The notes below the pieces were generated by a model. It was not told the origin of the DNA and made no database searches. It saw nothing but the letters and a program-made list of their open reading frames with translations. Source: Pseudomonadota bacterium (lineage in GTDB: Bacteria; Pseudomonadota; Gammaproteobacteria; Steroidobacterales; Steroidobacteraceae). From it: a DNA stretch of 64,000 nucleotides. Each line of letters opens with the position of its first letter. Position 1 is the stretch's first letter. Of this stretch, positions 43,609 to 51,598 are shown piece after piece. Position numbers and translations under genes: made by a program. The stretch covers positions 124,001 to 188,000 of the forward strand of contig JAFEDT010000008.1 in assembly GCA_018241445.1 (NCBI GenBank). The letters are read 5' to 3'.

Positions 43609-45075
43609 GTGAAGTGGCGCCGCGGCAGGCTGGTGTTGTTGGCGTTGTGCGGCAGCTGGCTTGGCATGGCGTGGTATCAGACCCACAAGCTGCTGCCGGC
43701 AGGCATGCGCGTCGCCTCCGCGGCGTGCCTGTTGCCGCAGACGGCGGTGCGGTTCGTGGCCGACATCACCGCGGCGGATGCCTGGGGACATCCGCTCGCC
43801 AGCCAGGGCATCCTCGACGAGGAACTGGCCGCGATCCGCGGCGCGCGGCGTTTCATTGTGCTCGACTTCCATCGCTTCGGCGGCGCAGCCGCCGCCACCG
43901 AGGCGCCCACGCGCTCGCCGTCCCGGGAGCTGACGCAGGCGCTGCTGGCGCAGCGCCACGCGCAGCCGCAACTGCAGGTGCTGTTGCTGATCGATCCGGC
44001 CAACGAGGCGTGGGGCACGCGGGCGGACCCGCTGCTCACGGCCCTGCGCCAGGCGGGTGTCGCGGTCGTGGCCGCGGACCTGGACGAGCTGCGCGATTCA
44101 AACCCGGCGTGGAGCAGCCTGTGGCGCCTGACCCTGCGCTGGTGGCTCGGTCCCGCCACCGCGCCGGGAATCGCGGCGCGGCGGCTGAACTTCAAGGCGA
44201 GCGACCGCAGGCTGCTGCTGGCCGATGACGGCAACGGCGCGCTGCTCGCCGTGATCGGATCCGCCAACCCATATGACCCGGAAAGCGCCTGGTCCAACAT
44301 CGCGATCCGGTTCACCGGTCCGCCGCTGCGCACCCTGCTGGCGAGCGAACTGGCGCTGGCGCGCCAGTGGGGCTGGCGCGGTGAGACGGCCGCCTACGTC
44401 GGCGCGGCCGCCTATTCAGCGCGCTGCGTCGCCGCCACGCCGGACTCCACTGCACATGGGAGTACGACTGACAGCGCTGGCGTGGCGGCGCAGATCCTGA
44501 CCGAGGGCGCCGCGCGCAGCGCCTTGCTGCAGCAGCTGATGCAGGCGCAGCAGGGGGACAGCATCGACATCGCCGCCTCGCGCCTGGCCGAACGCGCCGT
44601 CGTGGAGGAACTGCTCGCCGCCGCGCACCGCGGCGCCGCGGTGCGCGCAATCCTGGATCCCAACGACGCCGCCGGTACCGGCACCGCCGGCATTCCCAAC
44701 CAGCCGGTGGCCAGCGAGCTGGCGGCGCGCGGCAACGGCGCGTTGCACGTTCGCTGGTACCGCACCCACGGCGGGCGCTTCCAGGGCTCCATGGTGGCGA
44801 TCCGCACGGCGCGCGGACTGTGGCTGCTGCAGGGTTCCGCGGCCCTCACACGCCGCGGCCTGGATGATTACAACCTGGAGGCGGATGTTGCAATCGCGGC
44901 GGCGCGCGACAGCCCGCTGGACCAGCAGACACGCACCTACTTCGACAGCCTGTGGAACAACGACGCGCTGCTGGGCGTCGAGTACACCGCCGACTTCGCG
45001 GTGTACGCCGATCCGAGCCAGGTGCACTACTGGCTCTACCGCGCCATGGAGGAAACCGGGCTGTCCTCCTTCTGA
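43609..45075 (+). CDS. PLD-fold protein with both HKD motifs lost
   Basis: A 488-residue protein with an N-terminal membrane anchor ('LVLLALCGSWLGMAWY') and two phospholipase D-like halves. Where the family has HxK, the first half reads 'LNFKASDRRLLLADD' (the His-x-Lys becomes Asp-x-Arg) and the second 'HGGRFQGSMVAIR' (Gln-x-Ser), while the following 'VIGSANPYDPES' and 'LLQGSAALTRRGLDDYNLE' are retained. The fold is kept but catalysis is very unlikely. It may be a scaffold or ligand-binding derivative. The start is GTG, and the 3' end overlaps the convergent lipoprotein gene by 40 bases. Confidence 0.8.
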   Translation: MKWRRGRLVLLALCGSWLGMAWYQTHKLLPAGMRVASAACLLPQTAVRFVADITAADAWGHPLASQGILDEELAAIRGARRFIVLDFHRFGGAAAATEAPTRSPSRELTQALLAQRHAQPQLQVLLLIDPANEAWGTRADPLLTALRQAGVAVVAADLDELRDSNPAWSSLWRLTLRWWLGPATAPGIAARRLNFKASDRRLLLADDGNGALLAVIGSANPYDPESAWSNIAIRFTGPPLRTLLASELALARQWGWRGETAAYVGAAAYSARCVAATPDSTAHGSTTDSAGVAAQILTEGAARSALLQQLMQAQQGDSIDIAASRLAERAVVEELLAAAHRGAAVRAILDPNDAAGTGTAGIPNQPVASELAARGNGALHVRWYRTHGGRFQGSMVAIRTARGLWLLQGSAALTRRGLDDYNLEADVAIAAARDSPLDQQTRTYFDSLWNNDALLGVEYTADFAVYADPSQVHYWLYRAMEETGLSSF

Positions 45076-45710
45076 GCCTGCGCCGCCGCCGCGGCCTGCC
45101 GCACCAGGGCGGCGAGCGCCTGGTTGGCCGCGTCCTCGAAGGCCGCGACCACGTCGCGCATGCGGTTGGCGGCAGCCTGCGCGCTGCCCTGCGCGACGAA
45201 GGCAGCCAGCGTGTCGCGATTCGCGCGGCGCCCGAGCGTGCAGTCCAGAACGACCTCGACCCGCGGCGCCTCGCCGCCGGAAGTGTAGTCCGCCTCGAAG
45301 CGCCGTAGGCTGATCTGCAGCAGGTAACGGGCCGGGAACGCACTGCCGGACCCCTCCACCGCCTGCCACTGCCCCGAGGCGCGCAGCGCCTGCAGCGCCA
45401 GTGCTTCCACCACGTCGGGTGTGGGCGCGGCCCAGCGGCTGTCGGCGTAGACATCCATGCGGCGGTCGGGCTGCACCAGAGTGATGTGAGGGGAATCCAG
45501 TCCCGGGGCCGGCAGGGGCCGCAGCAGCAGCAGGCTGGCGCCCCCGGTCGCGGCGGCGGCCGGCGCGCCCGCCGGCACGGCGGCCGGCGCCAGGCGCAGG
45601 TAATAGGTCTGCTCGGGCCGCTGGTTGCTGTGGAACAGGCCGCCGCAGCCCGCGGGCAGCACGGCAACGAACACCGTCAGCAATGCAGCGCGTGCGCGCA
45701 GCGCTTTCAT
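45036..45710 (-). CDS. PqiC-like lipoprotein of the Mla-type transporter (ABC-type transport auxiliary lipoprotein)
   Basis: A 224-residue lipoprotein: signal with lipobox 'LPAGC', then 'RPEQTYYLRLAP' typical of the PqiC/ABC auxiliary lipoprotein family, and a C-terminal helical part. It probably sits in the outer membrane as the receiving partner of the MCE protein encoded just upstream. Its ATG overlaps the MlaD-like stop (ATGA), and the 3' end overlaps the convergent PLD-like gene. Confidence 0.85.
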   Translation of the reverse strand: MKALRARAALLTVFVAVLPAGCGGLFHSNQRPEQTYYLRLAPAAVPAGAPAAAATGGASLLLLRPLPAPGLDSPHITLVQPDRRMDVYADSRWAAPTPDVVEALALQALRASGQWQAVEGSGSAFPARYLLQISLRRFEADYTSGGEAPRVEVVLDCTLGRRANRDTLAAFVAQGSAQAAANRMRDVVAAFEDAANQALAALVRQAAAAAQAQKEDSPVSSMAR

Positions 45711-46639
45711 CGGGGGATCTCCACGCCGCGTTGCGGTGGCTGGTAGAGGAGCTGCGCGGGATTGTCGCGCAGGCTGTTGCTCAGGGCGCGGATGTCGGTG
45801 GCCGCGGCACGCCCCTCGCGCACGAAGCGCTCGATCTCCGGCAGGCCGTCGCGCGCGAAGCGGCGCACGTCGCCGCGGTTCTCGCGCAGCAGGCCGTCGA
45901 GCTCGGCCGAGGCGCTGTCCAGGTGCAGCGCGATGTCCCGCAGCCGGCCGGTGGCCGCCTGCACCTGCGGCGCCGCGGCGTCCAGGGTGACGCGCGCGCT
46001 GCGTGCCGCCTGCGCCAGGTCGGCGCTGGCGCCGCGCAGCTCGTTCACCAGTGCGCCCAGGTCATGCAGGGTCTGCGGCAGCGAGCGGGTAGCGCGATCG
46101 ATGTTGGCCAGCGTCGCGCTGACCGCGGCCAGGTTGTCATCGGCCAGCAGCCGGTTGGCGCGCTCCATCACGCGGCCGGCGCCGTCCAGCACCTCCGGCA
46201 GTCCGCTCAGGAAGGCGTCGAAGCGCGACGGCCGCGAGCGGATGACCGGGTACTTCAGGCCCTTCACGACGGTGCGGCCGCTCGCGCCGCGCTGCTCCAG
46301 CAGGTCGATGTACAGCAGGCCGGTGACCCCCTGCAGGTTCAGCTGCGCCACCGTGCTGTCGGAGATCGGCGTGGTGGAGTCGATGTCGGCGATCACCTCG
46401 ACGCGGCCGGCGTCACGCGGATCGATGCGCAGGTCGTAGACCCGGCCCACCGCGACCCCCAGGTAGCGTACCGAGGCGCCCTTGTCCAGGCCGCTGACAC
46501 TGCCGTTGAAGTAGATCTCGTAGCGGTCGTAGTCGCGGCGCTCGCGGCTGTCGGAATACCAGTAGACGAACAGCGCGCCCAGCAGCGTCACCAGCAGCAC
46601 GAAGGCGCCGACCGCCGCGTAGTTGGTTTCACGCTCCAC
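45707..46639 (-). CDS. mlaD: MlaD-like MCE-domain protein
   Basis: A 310-residue protein with an N-terminal membrane helix at about 9-28 ('AAVGAFVLLVTLLGALFVYW') and one MCE domain ('YEIYFNGSVSGLDKGASVRY', 'LQGVTGLLYIDLL') that forms hexameric lipid-binding rings. A long helical C-terminus follows (from about 140), more extended than in E. coli MlaD (183 residues) and likely to span part of the periplasm. The start is GTG, overlapping the ATPase gene by 11 bases. Confidence 0.9.
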   Translation of the reverse strand: MERETNYAAVGAFVLLVTLLGALFVYWYSDSRERRDYDRYEIYFNGSVSGLDKGASVRYLGVAVGRVYDLRIDPRDAGRVEVIADIDSTTPISDSTVAQLNLQGVTGLLYIDLLEQRGASGRTVVKGLKYPVIRSRPSRFDAFLSGLPEVLDGAGRVMERANRLLADDNLAAVSATLANIDRATRSLPQTLHDLGALVNELRGASADLAQAARSARVTLDAAAPQVQAATGRLRDIALHLDSASAELDGLLRENRGDVRRFARDGLPEIERFVREGRAAATDIRALSNSLRDNPAQLLYQPPQRGVEIPR

Positions 46640-47438
46640 CAGGCGCTCCCGTCGGTGCGTGCGCGGCCGTGCCCAGGCGCGCCCGCGCCCGCTCGCCGTG
46701 GAAGTACGCCTGGATCCACGGGTCGTGGTGGCGCACGATGCCCTCCAGGGTGTCCGATTCCATGCGGCGGTTGACGATCACGCCGACACGATTGCAGGTG
46801 CGGAAGATACTGTCCAGATCGTGGGTGATCATCACGATGGTAAGGCGCAGCTGCCGCTGCAGAAACAGCACCAGATCATCGAGGGCCGCGGCACTCAGGG
46901 GGTCCAGGCCGGAGGTCGGCTCGTCGAGGAACAGCAGGCTCGGGTCGAGCGCCAGCGCCCGCGCCAGCGCGGCGCGCTTCACCATGCCGCCGGAGAGCTG
47001 AGAAGGGAGTTTGGCCGCGGCATCGGGGGGCAGCCCCACCAGGCGCACTTTCAGCATTCCCAGTTCGGTAAGGTCCGCCGGCGGCAGCCGCAGGTGTTCG
47101 ATCATCGGCAGCTGCACGTTCTGCAGTACGGTGAGCCCGGAGTAGAGCGCCCCCTGCTGGAAGCTGACACCATAGCGCGCCTTGACGGCGAACAGCTGCG
47201 CCTCACTCAGGCGCGTGATGTCCTGTCCGTACAGGCGCACGCTGCCGCCCTGCGGGCGCTGCAGCCCCAGCACGCAGCGCAGCAGCACCGACTTGCCGGA
47301 CCCGGAGGCGCCGACGATGCCGAACACCTCGTCCTCCCGCACCTCCATGTCCAGCCCGTCGTGGACCAGCTGCGCACCAAAGCGCGTCACCAGGCCCTGC
47401 ACCTGCACCACCGGCGTATGTGGCACCGCGGCGTTCAA
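46629..47438 (-). CDS. mlaF: MlaF-like ABC transporter ATPase
   Basis: The nucleotide-binding subunit of the lipid transporter: Walker A 'GASGSGKSV', signature 'QLSGGMVKRAALARAL', Walker B 'LLFLDEPTSGLDP', and H-loop 'MITHDLD'. TTG at 47438 overlaps the permease stop as TTGA and gives 269 residues, the length of E. coli MlaF; a GTG at 47426 is an alternative. It energises phospholipid movement between the membranes together with MlaE and MlaD. Confidence 0.92.
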   Translation of the reverse strand: MNAAVPHTPVVQVQGLVTRFGAQLVHDGLDMEVREDEVFGIVGASGSGKSVLLRCVLGLQRPQGGSVRLYGQDITRLSEAQLFAVKARYGVSFQQGALYSGLTVLQNVQLPMIEHLRLPPADLTELGMLKVRLVGLPPDAAAKLPSQLSGGMVKRAALARALALDPSLLFLDEPTSGLDPLSAAALDDLVLFLQRQLRLTIVMITHDLDSIFRTCNRVGVIVNRRMESDTLEGIVRHHDPWIQAYFHGERARARLGTAAHAPTGAPGGA

Positions 47439-48559
47439 ATGTCCATCTTCATGAACAGCACCGCGAACAGCGCGTCCACCAGGATGACGAAGAAGATGGC
47501 CTGCACGACCGCCACCGTGACCAGCCGCCCCAGTTCGCGCGCCGAGCCGCGCACCTGCAGGCCGCGGTAACAGCCCGCGAGCGCGATCAGCAGCGCGAAT
47601 ACCGGCGCCTTGGCCACGCCGACCCAGAAGGTGGTGCCGGAGATGGCGGCATCGACGCGCCCGAGGTACTGGCTGAGCGGCATGTCCAGCAGCACCCGGC
47701 ACAACAGGCCCCCGCCGGCGATGCCGACCAGGTCGGCGATGACGGTGAGCAGCGGCAGCGCGATCGCCAGCCCCAGCACCCTGGGCACCACCAGGACCTC
47801 GACGGGATCCACCCCGGTGGCCGTGAGCGCGTCAACCTCCTCGTTGATCCGCATCGAACCCAGCTCCGCCGCGAACGCGCTGCCGGAGCGGCCGGCGATG
47901 ATGATCGCCGTCAGCAGCACCCCCAGCTCGCGCAGGACCCCGACCGTCACCAGGTCCGCGACATAGATGTCGGCCCCCAGGCCGCGCAGCTCTTCGGCCC
48001 CCATGTAGGCGAGGATGACGCTGATCAGGAAGGCGATCAGCGACACGATGCCGATGGCGGTGACACCCGTGTCGTGGATGTGGCGGCTGATGGAGATCGG
48101 GCGCAGGTGGCGCGGCCGTGCGAGCCCGCGCGCCAGCGTAGTCATGACCCGGCCGAAGAAGTCGACACCCTCCACCAGGTCGGCCCAGGCGTGCATCGTG
48201 CGGCGGCCAACGGCCGCCAGCAGGCCAGCGCCCGGGCCGGCCACCGCCACCGGGCTTGCGGGGGGCGCTGCAACCGCTTGCTCCAGGGTGCTACGCACCA
48301 GTTTCAGCGGTGCCGGCGGCTCGCCGCGGAAGTCCGTGGCGATCCCGGCATTGGCCGCGGCGCGCAGGAAACGCTCGAGCGCCCAGGCCCCCGACAGGTC
48401 CTGTATCGCGGCCCCGCGGGCATCGACCGTGAGTCGCCGCACGCCGGCAAGGTTCACCGCCCCCAGGTCCGCGGCGCACGATTCAAAGCTGCGGATGCTC
48501 CACTCGCCGTCCAGCGTGAGCAGCAAGCCGTCGGTATTGCGCTCGGCGTGAACGCTCAT
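47435..48559 (-). CDS. mlaE: STAS-MlaE fusion, ABC lipid permease
   Basis: A 374-residue protein. The N-terminal 100 residues form a STAS-like domain ('LLLTLDGEWSIRSFESCAAD', 'LTVDARGAAIQDLSGAWALE'), covering the role of separate MlaB proteins. The C-terminal part is the MlaE permease ('IIIAGRSGSAFAAELGSMRI', then 'NEEVDALTATGVDPVEVLVV'). It is the first gene of the operon mlaE-mlaF-mlaD-pqiC-like. ATG 48559 starts just before the STAS domain. Confidence 0.92.
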   Translation of the reverse strand: MSVHAERNTDGLLLTLDGEWSIRSFESCAADLGAVNLAGVRRLTVDARGAAIQDLSGAWALERFLRAAANAGIATDFRGEPPAPLKLVRSTLEQAVAAPPASPVAVAGPGAGLLAAVGRRTMHAWADLVEGVDFFGRVMTTLARGLARPRHLRPISISRHIHDTGVTAIGIVSLIAFLISVILAYMGAEELRGLGADIYVADLVTVGVLRELGVLLTAIIIAGRSGSAFAAELGSMRINEEVDALTATGVDPVEVLVVPRVLGLAIALPLLTVIADLVGIAGGGLLCRVLLDMPLSQYLGRVDAAISGTTFWVGVAKAPVFALLIALAGCYRGLQVRGSARELGRLVTVAVVQAIFFVILVDALFAVLFMKMDI

Positions 48560-48668
48560 ACGGCGTCGCGGCCTGGCGCCAGCCATCCGGATACCGGTCG
48601 ATTCAGAAATTCTTCCACCGCAATGCCGTCGCCACCAACAGGCTGGGTGCGCCTGACTTTGAATGCCC

Positions 48669-49595
48669 TCAGGTGTCGTCGCGGTAGCGGCGCACGCGTG
48701 CTGCCGCATACACCAGCGCCGCGGCCGCCAGCACGCCCAGCCACAGGTCCACAAGTCCGAACGCGGCTCCCCAGTTCAGGGCGTGGAGCAGGTAGGTATG
48801 CTCGTCGATGACGATCTGGTGTCCCCCGCGGGTGGCCAGTGCGTCCCAGATACCCGAGCTGCGGTACTTCGCGACGCTGGCGACCCAGCCGGTGTGAAAG
48901 ACCAGCAGATCGGCGACCCACAGCAGCAGCGGCCCCAGGAATGCCCACAGCACCGGCGAGCGCTTCACCGCGACCGACAGCAGCATGGCGGCCGCCACCA
49001 GCGGTGCATACCACAGCACCGCCAGCAGCATGACCAGGAACATCAGCAGTTCCCCGCGCAGCCAGGCCACCGTGTCCCAGCCCACGAGGTCTGGCAACCC
49101 GCCGCCCAGGTGACTGCGCAGCCACCAGGCGGCAAAAGCGATCAGGTGGCTCGCGGTCGCCAGTACGAACGCGGCCAGGGGCGCGGCCACCATTGCAGTG
49201 AGGAACTTCGACAGCACTGTCTGGCCGTCGGAGACCGGCAGTGATTTCCAGAAGAGGATGCTGCGGTCCTTGCGCTCGGCGTACAGGCAGTCGAGTGCAT
49301 AAAAGGACACCACCACTGCCGTGAACAGCCAGATGACCGCGGCGAAGGCGTCCTGCGACACGTTCAGCACCATTGCGTGGATGCCCGGCCCGATCTGCGC
49401 CAGGTGCCCCGCATCCACGTCGATGGTGGCGCGGGTGGAGACCAGCGCGGCGGCGACCGCCAGGAACCCGGCCACGATCAGCGGCACCCGCCACAGCGCC
49501 GGGTGCTCCCACAACTCGCGCCGCACCAGGGTCAGCAACGTGGTGCGCGCGCTGACGGCCGGCGGGCTGGCCACGGCGGTGGCTTCGGTATTCAT
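48669..49595 (-). CDS. ABC-2 type transporter permease
   Basis: A 308-residue membrane protein with about six helices and a cytoplasmic N-terminus ('LTLVRRELWEHPALWRVPLI'). The segment 'DCLYAERKDRSILFWKSLPV' is characteristic of ABC-2 permeases paired with YtrB-like ATPases. The ATG overlaps the ATPase stop (ATGA). The transporter probably exports a peptide, drug or lipid. Confidence 0.88.
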   Translation of the reverse strand: MNTEATAVASPPAVSARTTLLTLVRRELWEHPALWRVPLIVAGFLAVAAALVSTRATIDVDAGHLAQIGPGIHAMVLNVSQDAFAAVIWLFTAVVVSFYALDCLYAERKDRSILFWKSLPVSDGQTVLSKFLTAMVAAPLAAFVLATASHLIAFAAWWLRSHLGGGLPDLVGWDTVAWLRGELLMFLVMLLAVLWYAPLVAAAMLLSVAVKRSPVLWAFLGPLLLWVADLLVFHTGWVASVAKYRSSGIWDALATRGGHQIVIDEHTYLLHALNWGAAFGLVDLWLGVLAAAALVYAAARVRRYRDDT

Positions 49596-50452
49596 GACTG
49601 CAAGGTCCCCTGCATCCTGGCAACGAACAGGTCGGCAATCGACGGTGTGCGCACCTCGCCCAGGGTGCGCAGTTCGGCTTCGCTGCGGCCGTCAAAGAAC
49701 ATCGCCACCCGGCCGAACACCTCGCGCTCGTAGAAGGGTTGCAGTGCGCGGGCGCGCGCCGACTGCTCGGCGCTGACCGTGAGCTGGCGGTACCGCCCGG
49801 CAATCACTTCGACCGAGGCATCGAGCACCAGGCGCCCGCGTTCGATGAACAGCACGTCGGTGAAGAGATTCTCGACCTCCTCCACCTGGTGGGTGGTCAG
49901 CAGGATGGTGCGCTCCCGGTCGAAGTAGTCGTTCAGCAGCGTGTCGTAGAACTTGCGCCGGTACAGCAGGTCCAGTCCCAGGGTCGGTTCATCCAGCACC
50001 AGCAACCGTGCGTCGATCGCCATGATCAGCGCCAGGTGCAGTTGCGTGACCATGCCCTTGGACAGTTCGCGCACGCGGCTGCCCTGCGCGATGTCGGTGC
50101 GGGCCAGGAAGTCAGCGGCGCGCGCGCGGTCGAAGCGCGGATGCACACCGGCGCAGTAGTCGAGTGCCTGCCGCACACGCAGCCAGCGGGGCAGCACGGC
50201 CACGTCGGCCATGAAATTGACCTGGCGCATCAGCTCGTCGCGCTGCGAGCGCGGATCGAAGCCCAGTACGCGCAGTTCGCCCTCGAAGGGTGTCAGGCCC
50301 AGGATGGCCTTCAGGGCACTGGTCTTGCCAGCGCCGTTGGGGCCGATCAGGCCGACGATACGGCCGGCGCCTACAGTGAAGCTGACCGCGTCCAGCGCCC
50401 GATGGCGGCCGTAGCTCTTGCTCAGTCCGCGCGCTTCAATTACCGCTGTCAT
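49592..50452 (-). CDS. ABC transporter ATPase (YtrB/CcmA-like)
   Basis: A 286-residue ATPase: Walker A 'GLIGPNGAGKTSALKAILGL', signature replaced by 'ELSKGMVTQLHLALIMA' (LSKGM instead of LSGGQ, frequent in the YtrB group), Walker B 'LLVLDEPTLGLD', H-loop 'LLTTHQVEEVE'. The C-terminal 80 residues extend beyond the core. It works with the downstream permease, and both boundaries are ATGA overlaps. Confidence 0.92.
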   Translation of the reverse strand: MTAVIEARGLSKSYGRHRALDAVSFTVGAGRIVGLIGPNGAGKTSALKAILGLTPFEGELRVLGFDPRSQRDELMRQVNFMADVAVLPRWLRVRQALDYCAGVHPRFDRARAADFLARTDIAQGSRVRELSKGMVTQLHLALIMAIDARLLVLDEPTLGLDLLYRRKFYDTLLNDYFDRERTILLTTHQVEEVENLFTDVLFIERGRLVLDASVEVIAGRYRQLTVSAEQSARARALQPFYEREVFGRVAMFFDGRSEAELRTLGEVRTPSIADLFVARMQGTLQS

Positions 50453-50856
50453 TTTTCCTCACCCATGGCAGGTGTTGAGGGTGCCGGTCCGCTGCGCGGT
50501 GGCGTCGCCGCGGCGCGCTCCAGGTCGGCCGCGGTCAGGCCCAGCCGCGCAATGGTGGCGGAGATCTTCGGCCACTCATCCGTCAGGAAACGCTGGCGCT
50601 CGTCCTTCATCAGGGCGGTACGCGCCCCGGTGCTGACAAACATGCCGCGGCCGCGGCGCTTCTCGACCAGCTGCTCGTCCACGAGTTGCTGATAGCCCTT
50701 CAGAACGGTCAGCGGGTTGAGACGGAAGTCGGCGGCGACATTGCGCACCGAGGGCAGCGGATCGCCCTCCTTGAGAGCCCCCTCCAGGATCATGGCGACC
50801 ACCCGGTCCCGCAGTTGCCGGTAGATCGGCAGGCTGTCGTCCCACTGGGTGTCCAT
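50449..50856 (-). CDS. GntR-family regulator, YtrA subfamily
   Basis: A 135-residue protein. The N-terminal winged helix ('PIYRQLRDRVVAMILEGALK', 'LPSVRNVAADFRLNPLTVLK') is of GntR type, followed by the short dimerisation tail ('VEKRRGRGMFVSTGARTALM') that defines the YtrA subfamily; there is no large effector-binding domain. Such regulators repress their own ABC transporter operons and respond to cell-envelope-active antibiotics. Its likely operator overlaps the promoter at 51384-51397. Confidence 0.92.
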   Translation of the reverse strand: MDTQWDDSLPIYRQLRDRVVAMILEGALKEGDPLPSVRNVAADFRLNPLTVLKGYQQLVDEQLVEKRRGRGMFVSTGARTALMKDERQRFLTDEWPKISATIARLGLTAADLERAAATPPRSGPAPSTPAMGEEK

Positions 50857-50892
50857 GCGGATGCGTGCGACCTGTTGCGGAAGGGTAGCGGA

Positions 50893-51090
50893 CTAATCTA
50901 CCAAAACGGCCGGCTCTGGCTGACCGAACCAGCTCGGTTCGGTTTGCAGGGTCCGCTTGTGCATCTGCGCCGGCGTACCGGGGGCAGCGGACGTCGACTG
51001 CACGAAGCTCAGGCTCACAAGCAGGGTGACCAGGGTTGCGGCGGCGGCGCAGGCCACGTCGCGGGAAAGGCTGGGGTTGAGCGTATTCAT
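50893..51090 (-). CDS. Small exported protein, paralogue of the upstream gene
   Basis: A 65-residue protein with AGGAGA just upstream of ATG 51090. The N-terminal hydrophobic segment ('VACAAAATLVTLLVSLSFVQ') ends in a signal-peptidase-like 'STSAAP', leaving a mature part of about 30 residues ending 'GQPEPAVLVD'. It is clearly related to the 55-residue protein just upstream ('LACAAAAALITLIASLSFVE'). It lies 36 bp before the GntR gene. No family is recognised. Confidence 0.75.
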   Translation of the reverse strand: MNTLNPSLSRDVACAAAATLVTLLVSLSFVQSTSAAPGTPAQMHKRTLQTEPSWFGQPEPAVLVD

Positions 51091-51125
51091 GACTTCTCCT
51101 GGGGTCGTATCGGGGGGATCCCGGC

Positions 51126-51293
51126 TCAGGCGCGGTCCGCCTGCTGGACGCTGTGCGCGACCTGGGCCCTGGCCTGGAAATCCGGGGCCATGGCCGTGGA
51201 CTCAACGAAGCTCAGGCTGGCGATCAGGGTGATGAGAGCGGCAGCGGCGGCGCAGGCCAGTTCGCGGTACAGGGGGGCGGTTGCGGTGCTCAT
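51126..51293 (-). CDS. Small exported protein, first gene of the GntR/ABC operon
   Basis: A 55-residue protein, ATG 51293, with AAGGAG seven bases upstream. It has the same plan as its downstream paralogue: a short polar N-terminus, hydrophobic segment 'LACAAAAALITLIASLSFVE', 'STAMAP' as the likely cleavage site, and a mature remainder of about 20 residues rich in Gln, Ala and Val. It is followed after 35 bp by the paralogue. The pair is placed to be cotranscribed with the regulator and transporter; its role (cargo, sensor or accessory membrane peptide) is not known. Confidence 0.72.
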   Translation of the reverse strand: MSTATAPLYRELACAAAAALITLIASLSFVESTAMAPDFQARAQVAHSVQQADRA

Positions 51294-51378
51294 GGTCGGT
51301 CTCCTTGTCGAATCGGTTAAGGTCTCTTTCGGGGTGAGCCAGAGGGGTGTTATTCCTTCTCGCTCTCCATGGTGTTGT

Positions 51379-51407
51379 ACTTTACTAGATCACTAGTTGA
51401 GTGTCAA
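51379..51407 (-). promoter_or_regulatory. Promoter of the GntR/ABC operon
   Basis: On the minus strand a perfect TTGACA (51407-51402), a 17-base spacer and TAAAGT (51384-51379) form a strong promoter in an AT-rich island. The leader of about 80 bases contains a six-codon ORF (ATG at 51371-51369, reading MESEKE and stop). The rest of the 305-bp gap to mdh (51408-51598) shows no further gene. Confidence 0.75.
51384..51397. promoter_or_regulatory. Probable YtrA-type operator
   Basis: ACTAG (51384-51388) and CTAGT (51393-51397) form a perfect inverted repeat with a 4-base spacer. It fills the space between the -35 and -10 boxes, an ideal place for repression by the GntR protein of the same operon. 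Confidence 0.6.
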
Positions 51408-51598
51408 ACTATTTCACTAAAACCCGACCAATTGGATGGCAGAGGCGCCTGTGGGGTTTAAAAGGGGGGCCGGCAGCCTCACCCCGGCGCACGTAATATT
51501 CGGCGGTGGGCCCGGAGGCGCCGCAGGAAGCGCGGATTGCGCCAGGAGCTCGCCGGACCTTTTGTTTACATCCCCCTCAGCGAAAGAAAACTGACTCC

